Shown here one piece after another: positions 50,282 through 58,766 of a DNA stretch of 64,000 bases. The notes under the pieces were generated by a model that made no database searches, was not told the origin of the DNA, and saw nothing but the letters and a program-made list of their open reading frames with translations. Made by a program: the position numbers and the translations under genes. Origin of the DNA: an uncultured Bacilli bacterium (GTDB lineage Bacteria; Bacillota_I; Bacilli_A; RF39; UBA660). The stretch spans positions 28,879 to 92,878 of the forward strand of contig CAKOWU010000008.1 of assembly GCA_934129885.1 (NCBI GenBank), read 5' to 3'. The first letter of the stretch is position 1. The number at the start of each line of letters is the position of its first letter.

Positions 50282-51130
50282 TATATCTATATTTTCATTC
50301 ATTAAAGTAAAGTAATCCTGACTCTCGTTCTTCTGCGTTTCAGTTATGTTAGATAACGTATGCCACTCTAACGTTTTTATATCAGTATTATCTATAAGGC
50401 TTTTTATGGTATCATTAACTTCTTCATCTTCTTTTACAATAATATAACTAATTTCTTTATTTTTTATCAGTTTCTTAACGTCTTGGATAGTCTTATCTGT
50501 TAAACTGTCATTTTCTTCCAAAGAATAAACCGTTAGGCCATATTTTTCTAAATATTTAAACATGCTTGAAGAAGTTACAATCACTGGGTTAGAAGCATTT
50601 TTAATAGTTTGCTTTATTTTAGCATCTAAATTAGAAGTCTCGAGTTTTAAATCAGTATAATTATTATTTATATCCTCATTCAAATAGTAATTATTTATAT
50701 ATTCCTTAAAACCTTTTTTAATATTTTGAGCCATCATTAAGAAGTTAGAAGGATCTAGCCAAAGTTCTGATATATCATTCTCATATTCCATATAAAGAGT
50801 TGTATCAATTATTTTAAGGTTGTTATTCTTTTTTCTAAAACTAGTTACATAACCTTTTTCGGTTTCTGATAACCCATTAAAGATATAAAGATTACCCTTA
50901 CTATAATCGTCTATTTGCTTTTTAGTAAGTTTATATTCATTAATATTTACTCCATTTGGATATATACTACTTACAGTCGCATGATCACCGTACAGTCTTT
51001 GTGTAATGTATTCAGTAGGATAATTTGTTGTATATATATTAATGTCTTCCATACTATTTGCTTTTATATCGCATCCAGTTAGTGAAATGCACACACATAC
51101 CATTAATACTATACTAATTACTTTTTTCAT
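50261..51130 (-). CDS. ZnuA/PsaA-like metal-binding lipoprotein lacking the metal-ligand histidines
   Basis: A 289-residue lipoprotein (signal MKKVISIVLMVCVCISLTGC, lipobox LTGC) with the fold of manganese/zinc ABC transporter binding proteins (SIYPNGVNINEYKLTKKQI, LYIFNGLSE, LWLDPSNFLMMAQNI, PVIVTSSSMFKYLEKYGL). The three histidines of the family are gone: PHxYEP is NINEYK, HxWLDP is ELWLDP, and SHxAFxY is SSSMFKY. It probably does not bind zinc or manganese in the known way. No permease or ATPase is adjacent. It overlaps yidD by 17 bases. The upstream ATGs at 51163 lack a site. Confidence 0.75.
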   Translation of the reverse strand: MKKVISIVLMVCVCISLTGCDIKANSMEDINIYTTNYPTEYITQRLYGDHATVSSIYPNGVNINEYKLTKKQIDDYSKGNLYIFNGLSETEKGYVTSFRKKNNNLKIIDTTLYMEYENDISELWLDPSNFLMMAQNIKKGFKEYINNYYLNEDINNNYTDLKLETSNLDAKIKQTIKNASNPVIVTSSSMFKYLEKYGLTVYSLEENDSLTDKTIQDVKKLIKNKEISYIIVKEDEEVNDTIKSLIDNTDIKTLEWHTLSNITETQKNESQDYFTLMNENIDILKEELY

Positions 51131-51347
51131 GATTTTCCTCCTTAACAACCGGATCATACCCATATGTTCCCCAGGGATTGCACTTAATTATCCTTTTAGC
51201 GGCCATATATGTCCCCCTTAAAGTGCCATAATAACTAATAGCCTCTATCGCATAATTAGAACATGTAGGAATATGACGGCACTCATTATGCCATGGTCCT
51301 GGAATTTTCTGATATAATCTTATAAACCAAATTAATATATTTTTCAT
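51114..51347 (-). CDS. yidD: membrane protein insertion efficiency factor YidD
   Basis: A 77-residue protein that helps YidC-type insertion. The family motifs are IRLYQKIPGPWH, CRHIPTCSNYAIEAISYYGTLRG and RIIKCNPWGTYGYDPV. In many genomes yidD sits between rnpA and yidC; here it is between proS and a lipoprotein gene. The N-terminal amphipathic helix (ILIWFIRLYQK) is expected to bind the membrane. Confidence 0.95.
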   Translation of the reverse strand: MKNILIWFIRLYQKIPGPWHNECRHIPTCSNYAIEAISYYGTLRGTYMAAKRIIKCNPWGTYGYDPVVKEENHEKSN

Positions 51348-51389
51348 ACCTTATTAATTATACTAAAAATGTTTATAAAAGTATAGGCG

Positions 51390-53075
51390 TTACAAAACTT
51401 CTTTTAAAGTTTCTTCTAACTCTTCTAATTTTATAGTCTTATCTACTTTACCATTTCTTGTCTTAATTTCTATAATATCATCTTCTATTTTGTTTCCAAT
51501 AGTTATTCTAACAGGAATCCCAATTAAATCCATATCATTAAATTTAACCCCAGGTCTTTCATCCCTGTCATCAAGTAATGTATCTATATTTAAAGCAGTT
51601 AAATCATTATATAGTTCTTCTGCCGCCTTCATCTGTTTTTCGTTTTTAGTATTAATAACTACAATTGCTACTCTATAAGGGGCGATTTCTTTTGGCCATA
51701 CTATGCCTTTGTCATCATGATTTTGTTCTACAATGGCTGATATACATCTAGCTGTACCAATGCCGTAGCACCCCATCTGAACATACTGTGGTTTGTTATT
51801 TTTATCTAAATACGTTAAATTTAAACTTTTTGAATATTTATCCCCTAATTTAAATAGGTTACCAATTTCAATACCTTTTTTAAAATGTATCTTGCCATGA
51901 CATTTAGGACATGTATCGCCTTCTTTAATATTCGTAATATCGCCAGTTAAAGAGACTTTAAAATCTTTTAAATTAACATTTATATAATGATACCCTGTCT
52001 TATTAGCACCCACTACAAAATTAGTCATACTTTCTATCTCGTTATCAGCTATTATTCTAGCATTTATTCCAATAGGTCCTAAAGAACCAAATGTTCCATC
52101 GGTAATAGTCTTAAGTTCTTCTTCAGTTGCCATATTTACTTCTTTAACGTTTAATAGTTTTCTGAGTTTAGTATCATTAAGTTCCCTATCGCCTCTTATT
52201 AAGGCAACAACAATCTCGCCATCCGCATTACATACTAAAGTTTTAACTGTCTTAGCAACGTCAATCTTTAAAAATTTAGCAATGTCATCAATTGTCTTTA
52301 CACCTGGGGTTTCTACAAGTTTCATTTGTTTTTCTTCTTCTGTAATAGATGCTCGTGGAATAGTCCCTGCAATTTCAATGTTAGAAGCAAAATCACAATT
52401 ATCACATAAGACAAGCGTATCTTCACCTATTTCAGATATGGCTTGATATTCTTCAGAGAGTTCTCCTCCCATAGCACCAGTATCAGCTCTAACTACACGA
52501 TAATCAATACCGAAACGATCAAATATATTGTTATAGGCTGTAGCCATTTTATCATAAGATACGTCCACGCCAGCCTTATCAATGTCGAAACTATAAGCAT
52601 CTTTCATGGTGAATTCCCTAGTTCTAATAAGTCCATATCTAGGTCTCATCTCATCACGATACTTATTACCTATCTGATATAAGTTAAATGGCATATCTTT
52701 ATATGATTTTATCTGTTCTTTTGCTGCGATTACAAATAATTCTTCATGAGTAGGCCCCAGAACATAATCTCTATCATATCTATCTTTTAAAGAAAACATA
52801 TCGTCTCCAAAAGCATTTCTTCTACCTGACTGAACAAATATATCACCTGCAATTAACTGTGGCATTAGAACTTCTTGAGCACCCGTCTTATTCATTTCTT
52901 CTCTAATAATATTTTCTACCTGTTGCTTTACTTTATAGCCGAGTGGCATAAACATATATATACCACTAGCAGTTTTCTTAACCATCCCACTTTTTACTAG
53001 TAACTTTCCACTAGTTATTTCTTCATCTTTTATATTTTCTCTTATAGTATGAAAATAACTGTTTTTTAATCTCAT
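51390..53075 (-). CDS. proS: prolyl-tRNA synthetase (bacterial type, with editing domain)
   Basis: A class II synthetase of 561 residues joining proline to tRNA-Pro. Motif 1 lies in GIYMFMPLGYKVKQQVENIIREEM, motif 2 in RDEMRPRYGLIRTREFTMKDAYSF and motif 3 in GCYGIGTARCISAIVEQ. The insertion between motifs 2 and 3 (about 230-390) is the INS editing domain of the bacterial form. The ATG at 53075 follows AAAGGAGGAG. It is controlled by a T-box leader, which fits its product. Confidence 0.97.
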   Translation of the reverse strand: MRLKNSYFHTIRENIKDEEITSGKLLVKSGMVKKTASGIYMFMPLGYKVKQQVENIIREEMNKTGAQEVLMPQLIAGDIFVQSGRRNAFGDDMFSLKDRYDRDYVLGPTHEELFVIAAKEQIKSYKDMPFNLYQIGNKYRDEMRPRYGLIRTREFTMKDAYSFDIDKAGVDVSYDKMATAYNNIFDRFGIDYRVVRADTGAMGGELSEEYQAISEIGEDTLVLCDNCDFASNIEIAGTIPRASITEEEKQMKLVETPGVKTIDDIAKFLKIDVAKTVKTLVCNADGEIVVALIRGDRELNDTKLRKLLNVKEVNMATEEELKTITDGTFGSLGPIGINARIIADNEIESMTNFVVGANKTGYHYINVNLKDFKVSLTGDITNIKEGDTCPKCHGKIHFKKGIEIGNLFKLGDKYSKSLNLTYLDKNNKPQYVQMGCYGIGTARCISAIVEQNHDDKGIVWPKEIAPYRVAIVVINTKNEKQMKAAEELYNDLTALNIDTLLDDRDERPGVKFNDMDLIGIPVRITIGNKIEDDIIEIKTRNGKVDKTIKLEELEETLKEVL

Positions 53076-53089
53076 TATATTCTCCTCCT

Positions 53090-53297
53090 TTATATAAAAA
53101 AAGACAGTACACAATAAGGAGTGCTTCAAGCACGGTACCATCCTTTTATTTACTTAATTTAGATAACGGTCTTACCCGGCGTGTTTGCACGCTCTAGAAG
53201 GTAGGAATTAGATAAGTATATTACTTGGTTCTCACTATCCCAAATTCACTTTATATAGAGACTTACTAATATTCCTTCATTACAGATTTATGTTTTG
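53090..53297 (-). promoter_or_regulatory. T-box riboswitch of proS (specifier CCA, Pro)
   Basis: A ~200-base leader on the minus strand. The T-box is AAGGATGGTACCGTG; the TGGTACC bulge (53140-53134) lies between stems AAGGA/TCCTT and GTGC/GCAC, the antiterminator. The rival terminator pairs GATGGTAC (53142-53135) with GTACTGTC (53110-53103), then seven T. Stem I shows AGTA and, opposite, GAACCAAG in which CCA (53228-53226) is the specifier. Uncharged tRNA-Pro would stabilise the antiterminator and allow proS expression. Confidence 0.9.
53096..53142 (-). terminator. T-box terminator of proS
   Basis: Stem GATGGTAC/GTACTGTC (with two G-U pairs) followed by TTTTTTT at 53102-53096. It excludes the antiterminator. 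Confidence 0.8.
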
Positions 53298-53326
53298 ATA
53301 TTATCATATTTTATTAAAATTGTCTA
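53298..53326 (-). promoter_or_regulatory. promoter of the proS leader
   Basis: Minus strand TAGACA (53326-53321), 17 bases, TAATAT (53303-53298), overlapping the stop codon of the upstream gene. Confidence 0.65.
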
Positions 53327-53980
53327 TAATTTTTTTCTAAATTCTTTTAGTGAATTTAGAAATTCCTCGTTTTCACCTTGATTATTTTTAGGAGTAACTT
53401 TCTTTTGTTTTATGGCATGCCTTTGAACATGCTTGCCTTCACTTTGAATACCAAATATTGGAGATATTATTTCAGAATTCTTAAACTTCTTTGGCTCTTC
53501 TATTTCTTTATCAATTTCAAAAGATAATTGCTCTTTTTCATGTACTTTAGTTTTTTCGTCATATGCTCTCTTTTCTTCTCTTTTAGGTGCTATTTTCTTT
53601 TGTGCCTCAGCATGTTTTAATAGTTCTTGATAACTTATTATAGCGTTTTCTTCTTGTTCTCTTTCAAAAGCATCAATATTATTAATTTCTACTTCTTCCT
53701 TAATAGGCTCTTTAGTTTCTCTTTCTAAAGCAGCACTCATTTTATTATATACTCTCTCAAGTTCTTCTTTAGCTTCTCTCTGTTCATCAGTAAGTTCTAC
53801 TTCTTCAAAAAATTCATCATCATCTTCATCGCTATCAAATCTATCATCGTCATCAATAGGGACTACCTTATTACTCTTGGTAACTACATAAAATATAATT
53901 ACACCAAATATTATTAAGGCTAGAAAAGCCAGTGCCAAAAATATTAAATCCTTATCCGCTATCTCAAACAATAAACTCAT
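53324..53980 (-). CDS. hypothetical single-pass membrane protein, acidic coiled-coil
   Basis: A 218-residue protein with one membrane helix near the N-terminus (about 13-34), then a strongly acidic stretch (DDDDRFDSDEDDDEFFEE) and a long charged helical region (TDEQREAKEELERVYNKMSAALER; KREEKRAYDEKTKVHEKE). The C-terminus is basic (HAIKQKKVTPKNN). It looks like a membrane-tethered scaffold facing the cytoplasm. No family is recognised. It stands upstream of the proS leader as a separate gene. Confidence 0.65.
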   Translation of the reverse strand: MSLLFEIADKDLIFLALAFLALIIFGVIIFYVVTKSNKVVPIDDDDRFDSDEDDDEFFEEVELTDEQREAKEELERVYNKMSAALERETKEPIKEEVEINNIDAFEREQEENAIISYQELLKHAEAQKKIAPKREEKRAYDEKTKVHEKEQLSFEIDKEIEEPKKFKNSEIISPIFGIQSEGKHVQRHAIKQKKVTPKNNQGENEEFLNSLKEFRKKL

Positions 53981-54281
53981 CTTATCACTCCTACTTCTTA
54001 ACTTACATTATATAGTTTATCATATATAATATATCATTTCAAAGGTTTTTAATCTTTTTTTATTTTTTTTAAAGCTACATACTTATATTTTGAATACTAT
54101 AAATAATTATTGCTCTTTAGTTATAACAAGTCAAGAAAGAAAATGACAGATTACTTAAAGAGGAAAGACGTACCGAGGGCTGTTTTCAGATGTTATGGGG
54201 TTGTCTTAGCCAGAAATAAAAGAACTACAAGTATAACTGAAATGCACCCTTTAGGGTAGACATTCAAAAAAGAACTATCTT
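53981..54281. other. gene-free stretch with remnants (possible element copy 3)
   Basis: About 300 bases without a supported gene. AGAACTACAAGTATAAC at 54218-54235 recalls AGAACTACAAGCATAAC at 46090-46106, so it may be a third decayed copy. The rest is not recognised. Confidence 0.35.
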
Positions 54282-54342
54282 ACAAATGAAAAATCAAGAG
54301 CGAACAAAGTGAGTTCATCTAGACCCTTGATTTTTTATTTGT
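54282..54342. terminator. long hairpin terminator after mtaB
   Basis: ACAAAT/ATTTGT and AAAAATCAAG/CTTGATTTTTT arms make a stem of about 16 bp with a GAAC/GTTC hairpin in the loop. On the minus strand it follows mtaB by ~40 bases. Confidence 0.65.
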
Positions 54343-54382
54343 AATTATAATATTTATTCAAATAGTTAATTAATTACAATAA

Positions 54383-55651
54383 CTAATCATTAACTTTTGT
54401 GCTCATCAAATATGGATAACTTACACTTTCAGTATGCACCTTTATATCTTTCTTTAGATCGCCCTTTTCACCAGCACATTTGATTAATAAATAGTTATCG
54501 GTATGACCTGTTAAATATCCATCTTTGTATACTTCTGGAATAAACGATACAGTAGTGTCCAAATACTTATTCATATAATCTATTTCTAAACATTTAGATA
54601 AATCAAGTAATCTTCTTACCCTTTTCTTTTTTTCATTACCATCTATTTGGTTCTTCATTTTAGCGGCAGGTGTGCCTTCTCTTTTAGAATATGGGAATAC
54701 ATGTAATTTAGTAAAGCCACACTTTTTAATAGTGTCTATTGTGTTTTCGAAATCTTCTGAAGTCTCTCCTGGAAAACCAACAATTACATCAGTAGTAATA
54801 TTAATATCTGGCCTAATACTTCTTATAACATTAATTTTATTAATAAAGTATTCAGTATCATATTTTCTATTCATTAATTTTAAAATATTGTCAGACCCTG
54901 CTTGAAGAGGTATATGCATGTGGTTTGTTAAAACATTACTATTTTTTAAAACACTTAAAAATTTATCATCAAGTTCTGTGACTTCAATAGAAGAAATACG
55001 CAATCTTTCTAATCCTTTTATTTTACTTAAATCCATAAGCAAATCAGAAAAGCCATACTCATCATCATGATAGTTTCCTGTATGAATACCAGTAAGTACG
55101 ATTTCTTTATGACCTTGCTCTATAAGTTCTTTTGCTTCGCTTAAAATATCTTCATGTTTTTTACTTCTTACGTGCCCTCTAACATAAGGAATAATACAGT
55201 ATGTACAATAATTATCACAGCCATCTTGAATTTTTATATATGCTCTAGTTAAATCAGAATTTGATAAAGTCATATTTTCAAACTCATCTGTTTCATCCAT
55301 GTTATATACTCTTTTAATCTTTGTTTTTTTATAATTATTTAAAATATCTACTATTTTACTTTTTTCTTTATTACCTAAGGCAATATCTATTTCTAGATTA
55401 TCCAAAAGAGCTTCTTTATTTTGAATTAAACAACCAACAGCGACTATAATAGCCGTTGGAAATTCTTTTTTTACTTTTCTTATCATTTTTCTTGATTTTG
55501 AATCTGCACTGTTGGTAACGGTACATGTGTTTATAATACAAACTTCTGGATTATCTGATCTTACAAAACCATTCTTATCTAGTAAGTTTTCCATAACTTC
55601 ACTTTCATACTCGTTAACTTTACAGCCCAAAGTATATATCTTATATCTCAT
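54383..55651 (-). CDS. mtaB: tRNA t6A37 methylthiotransferase MtaB
   Basis: A radical SAM enzyme of 422 residues that adds a methylthio group to t6A37 of tRNA. The N-terminal UPF0004 domain holds three cysteines (TLGCKVNEYES, NTCTVT, VGCL), the SAM domain has CDNYCTYCIIPYVRGHVRS with the CxxxCxxC cluster, and a C-terminal TRAM domain ends the protein. The pattern KVNEYES fits MtaB rather than MiaB or RimO. It is preceded by the amidoligase gene with an 8-base gap. Confidence 0.93.
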   Translation of the reverse strand: MRYKIYTLGCKVNEYESEVMENLLDKNGFVRSDNPEVCIINTCTVTNSADSKSRKMIRKVKKEFPTAIIVAVGCLIQNKEALLDNLEIDIALGNKEKSKIVDILNNYKKTKIKRVYNMDETDEFENMTLSNSDLTRAYIKIQDGCDNYCTYCIIPYVRGHVRSKKHEDILSEAKELIEQGHKEIVLTGIHTGNYHDDEYGFSDLLMDLSKIKGLERLRISSIEVTELDDKFLSVLKNSNVLTNHMHIPLQAGSDNILKLMNRKYDTEYFINKINVIRSIRPDINITTDVIVGFPGETSEDFENTIDTIKKCGFTKLHVFPYSKREGTPAAKMKNQIDGNEKKKRVRRLLDLSKCLEIDYMNKYLDTTVSFIPEVYKDGYLTGHTDNYLLIKCAGEKGDLKKDIKVHTESVSYPYLMSTKVND

Positions 55652-55659
55652 TTTTTCAC

Positions 55660-56685
55660 CTACTGCTTATAAAATTTCTTTACTTTCTGCATATAGTAAT
55701 CTTCTTCTTCACTTTTTACTTTTAACAAACTTCTTAAATAATAAAGTTTATCTTTTTCATCTGTAAAGATTAGATTACCAAGTAATATAGCCTTATCTAT
55801 GTCTAATTTCATATAATTTTCTATTTGTTTTTTGATAGTGCCTTTATTGGGTTTTACTCTTTTTAACATATCTTCTATAAGTTCTGCATCAAATCTATCA
55901 CTTAATGCATAATCTAAAAGATGATAAAAGAAACTAATATTATTTTGCCAAATAGTATGTTCTAGTGTTCCATTTGGGCATCTTACTTCTATGGTATCTT
56001 TATTTTGATTAAAGGTTCTATTACTTTTCAAGTTTTCTAGTCTAAGGCCTCTATCTACGGTACCAAAGGCGTCTAGTAACTCGTCCATATCATCAGTAAA
56101 TAAACATTTAAAATCTAATAGGCCATCCGCTACTCTCATAACATCATTTCTAATTGGCACAGCATTTTGATATACCATTGGTCTTAAATTAGTATAATCG
56201 CCAGTGCTAAAAAGGTATATAACATCTTCGAAAACAGCCCACAACTCAAGTAAATTAAGGATACTAGAAACATTTATATTATCAAAACTATTAACACCAA
56301 AATGAATATGTCCACCTGTACAATATCCTGTGCGGGCACCTTTGTCTTTAAGTAAAAGACATATTCTTTTTAAATCTTCATAGTCCTTTTTAGTGTTATG
56401 TAATATTGGTGAGACCATTTCAGAACCACGCAACCCCTCATTTAAAAAGGTACGTTCTGGTTTAATTATCCATGGTGCATTTTCATAATCAATTTCTTTT
56501 ATATTTTTTTCTCTCAAATAATCATCGATAAATCTAATAAAATCATATCTTGTAGAGAAATCCGGAATATAAGCATTTATAGCCTCTATCTCTACCCCAA
56601 ATGTGGCATTGTCTTTCATATTTAAACTATCTCTATAAGGAATAGTTACATCTTTTAACTGCTCCAAAAGTTCACTCTTATTCAC
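55660..56685 (-). CDS. amidoligase-family protein (glutamine-synthetase fold)
   Basis: A 341-residue protein with the Amidoligase_2 order of motifs: FGVEIEAINAY, EGLRGSEMVSPIL (EGxxGxEMVSP), GYCTGGHIHFGVNSF (GGHIH) and VEVRCPNGT-type IEVRCPNGTLEHTIWQNN. This fold uses ATP to join amines or amino acids to carboxylates and is predicted for peptide or cell-envelope modification, but the substrate is unknown here. The usual partner genes (such as gamma-glutamyl cyclotransferase-like) are missing. It shares an operon with mtaB. The key acidic and histidine residues are present. Confidence 0.75.
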   Translation of the reverse strand: MNKSELLEQLKDVTIPYRDSLNMKDNATFGVEIEAINAYIPDFSTRYDFIRFIDDYLREKNIKEIDYENAPWIIKPERTFLNEGLRGSEMVSPILHNTKKDYEDLKRICLLLKDKGARTGYCTGGHIHFGVNSFDNINVSSILNLLELWAVFEDVIYLFSTGDYTNLRPMVYQNAVPIRNDVMRVADGLLDFKCLFTDDMDELLDAFGTVDRGLRLENLKSNRTFNQNKDTIEVRCPNGTLEHTIWQNNISFFYHLLDYALSDRFDAELIEDMLKRVKPNKGTIKKQIENYMKLDIDKAILLGNLIFTDEKDKLYYLRSLLKVKSEEEDYYMQKVKKFYKQ

Positions 56686-56739
56686 AAATATACCCCCTTA
56701 CGGGAGTATATTATAACAAAAATATGTTATTTTTCAAAA

Positions 56740-57765
56740 TTATACTCTATCATAATACTCATCAATAAAATTTGAATAATCACTACCCCTCGGTTCTCCA
56801 AGCGTAACAAAAGTCACAATGATTATACTTATGGTAAATATGATAATTACAAAGATATATGATATAGCCCCTAAGGCAATAACAGAGACATTGCTAAGTC
56901 CTGATTCTGAATTATCAAAGTTCTTTTCGCCTATAAGCATTCTATAGTAATTCGCAAGACTAATCTTTATATAGGGAATAACCCAGATAAAAGCAATACC
57001 TAGTGTTGCAAATCCAAGTAAATACCAACCTATAAAACTTATAATAAGTCCATAGTACGCAACTCTTTTACCATCACATAAGCCTAACGCTCTTTGTAAA
57101 GCATCTGTAAAAGTAATATTTCCTTGCTTATTATCAGCCTGAAGATAACCAAACACTACGAGTACTGGTGCCATATAGATAATGAAGGCAAAGGCGGCGA
57201 TTGTACCAATAAATGGAAAAATTCCAATTACAGAAGTGCAAACGGTAAATAAGATGCTTGCACCTACGGTTCTAACTACACCAATAATATTATTAAAGCC
57301 ATAAGTTAAAGTATCACCTACGGTTACATCATCTCCCCTAGCAAGGTTTAAACTTGCGATTGTCGTACCAAATTTAACTATATAAAGAGATAATATATAT
57401 ACTACCAGAATAATAACAAAGAACCAAGCAAAAGCCACATTTTCATTAAAAATAGCACTTCCACTAATTAACATTAAAAACAAAATAATGCCAACACCAA
57501 ACATTGATAGAAATGTTAGTATAATGCTTGATTTACTCTTTTCTCTAGCATTTCTTTTGATTGATTTACGCACTCCTGGAGTATTCGCATTACTTGTAAT
57601 AGAAAAATTTTCTAACTCCTTGCCACAATTCTTACAATACTTTGAAGTATTTTCGTTTTCTGTTTTGCAGTTTGGACACACAATACTTTTTTCTAACTTT
57701 GCCCCGCAACTGGCACAGAAATTAAAATCAGCATTATTATCCATACCACATTTTGAACATTTCAT
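56740..57765 (-). CDS. double zinc-ribbon multi-pass membrane protein
   Basis: A 341-residue protein starting with two zinc ribbons (CSKCGMDNNADFNFCASCG and CPNCKTENENTSKYCKNCG), a basic linker (IKRNAREKSKS) and about six membrane helices, among them FLSMFGVGIILFLMLISG and the DALQRALGLCDGKR-containing loop of DUF975-like proteins. The function is unknown. The start is placed at the ATG at 57765, after GGAAGGTG. A GTG three codons upstream lies in that site. Similar ribbon proteins occur at 33055. Confidence 0.72.
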   Translation of the reverse strand: MKCSKCGMDNNADFNFCASCGAKLEKSIVCPNCKTENENTSKYCKNCGKELENFSITSNANTPGVRKSIKRNAREKSKSSIILTFLSMFGVGIILFLMLISGSAIFNENVAFAWFFVIILVVYILSLYIVKFGTTIASLNLARGDDVTVGDTLTYGFNNIIGVVRTVGASILFTVCTSVIGIFPFIGTIAAFAFIIYMAPVLVVFGYLQADNKQGNITFTDALQRALGLCDGKRVAYYGLIISFIGWYLLGFATLGIAFIWVIPYIKISLANYYRMLIGEKNFDNSESGLSNVSVIALGAISYIFVIIIFTISIIIVTFVTLGEPRGSDYSNFIDEYYDRV

Positions 57766-57808
57766 AACAAACACCTTCCTATCTATAAACAGTATATCAG
57801 ATAAGGAT

Positions 57809-57832
57809 AAAAACCACTAGAACTTTAGTGTT
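57809..57832 (-). terminator. terminator of the dehydrogenase gene
   Basis: Minus-strand CACTA-AAGTTC-TAGTG followed by GTTTTTATCC, just after the stop. Confidence 0.6.
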
Positions 57833-57840
57833 TTTTTTAG

Positions 57841-58764
57841 TTAATATTTATAAAATCCCTCACCAGATGACATTCCAAGTTTTCCCTCGTCTATATATTT
57901 TTTTAGTAGTTTATGCATTGCCTTAAAGTTATAAGGTGCTAGAAAAGAAGGTATTTTTGTATACATACTTACTATGTTATAAGCGGTTTCTAAACCAACG
58001 GTATCTAAAATTTGAAATGGTCCTTTTGGAGCACCTGTTCCAAGCGTCCAAGCCTTATCTATACTCTCTACATCAGATATGCCATTAACATACAAATCTA
58101 AACCAGAAAACAAGAATGGTACTAACATAGAGTTAAGTAAATAGCCTGACTTTTCTTTTTTTACTGGTAGTGGTATCATGTTTATTTCTTTAGCAAACTT
58201 AATAATTTTATCAAAGTTATCCATATCTGTAGAACTGTGTGCCATAATTTCAGCAATATTATTTTTCCATATTGAATTAGCAAAATGCATAGCCAAGAAC
58301 ATTGAAGGTCGCCCTGTATATTTAGCCATTTTAGATGGTAATAGTGTAGATGAGTTAGTAACTACAATAGTTTTATTTGGTAAGTAGGGTGAAAGTTTCA
58401 TATAAAAGTCTATTTTAGCATCTAAATTTTCTGCCATGGATTCAATTACTAGATCAGCATTTTCAGCGGCTTTTTTAAGATCTAACTCTAATTTTATATT
58501 GTTATAAGCATTTTCTACTTTTTTTAAACACTCATTCTTATCAAAGGTATCATAATCCGCAATACCATGACACCACTCACTATTATTTGCCATATTATTA
58601 ATAGCCTTTATATAGGTGTCTTTTAGTTTATCTAGTTTAGGCTTAGTCCTATTAATGCTTCCTTCACTTCTAAGCCATATTGTTACATTAAACCCAGAAA
58701 AGGCTGTTTGAAACGCTATTTGACTTCCTAAAACGCCTCCTCCTGCGACCATAATATTTTTCAT
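57841..58764 (-). CDS. 3-hydroxyacyl-CoA dehydrogenase family protein
   Basis: A 307-residue NAD-dependent dehydrogenase. The Rossmann motif is VAGGGVLGSQIAFQ, followed by ADLVIESMAEN, TNSSTLLPSKMA and the catalytic His/Glu region MHFANSIWKNNIAEIM. The C-terminal domain ends GMSSGEGFYKY, typical of the family (GxKxGxGFYxY). It oxidises 3-hydroxyacyl-CoA in butyrate or fatty acid pathways; no crotonase or thiolase gene is close, so its pathway is unknown. It follows the PBP gene by 2 bases, so it appears to be cotranscribed with the dcw cluster. Confidence 0.88.
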   Translation of the reverse strand: MKNIMVAGGGVLGSQIAFQTAFSGFNVTIWLRSEGSINRTKPKLDKLKDTYIKAINNMANNSEWCHGIADYDTFDKNECLKKVENAYNNIKLELDLKKAAENADLVIESMAENLDAKIDFYMKLSPYLPNKTIVVTNSSTLLPSKMAKYTGRPSMFLAMHFANSIWKNNIAEIMAHSSTDMDNFDKIIKFAKEINMIPLPVKKEKSGYLLNSMLVPFLFSGLDLYVNGISDVESIDKAWTLGTGAPKGPFQILDTVGLETAYNIVSMYTKIPSFLAPYNFKAMHKLLKKYIDEGKLGMSSGEGFYKY

Positions 58765-58766
58765 AT

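Noticed and set aside
53981..54281. An insertion sequence upstream of mtaB
   Set aside because: No transposase frame or terminal inverted repeats with target duplication could be found.
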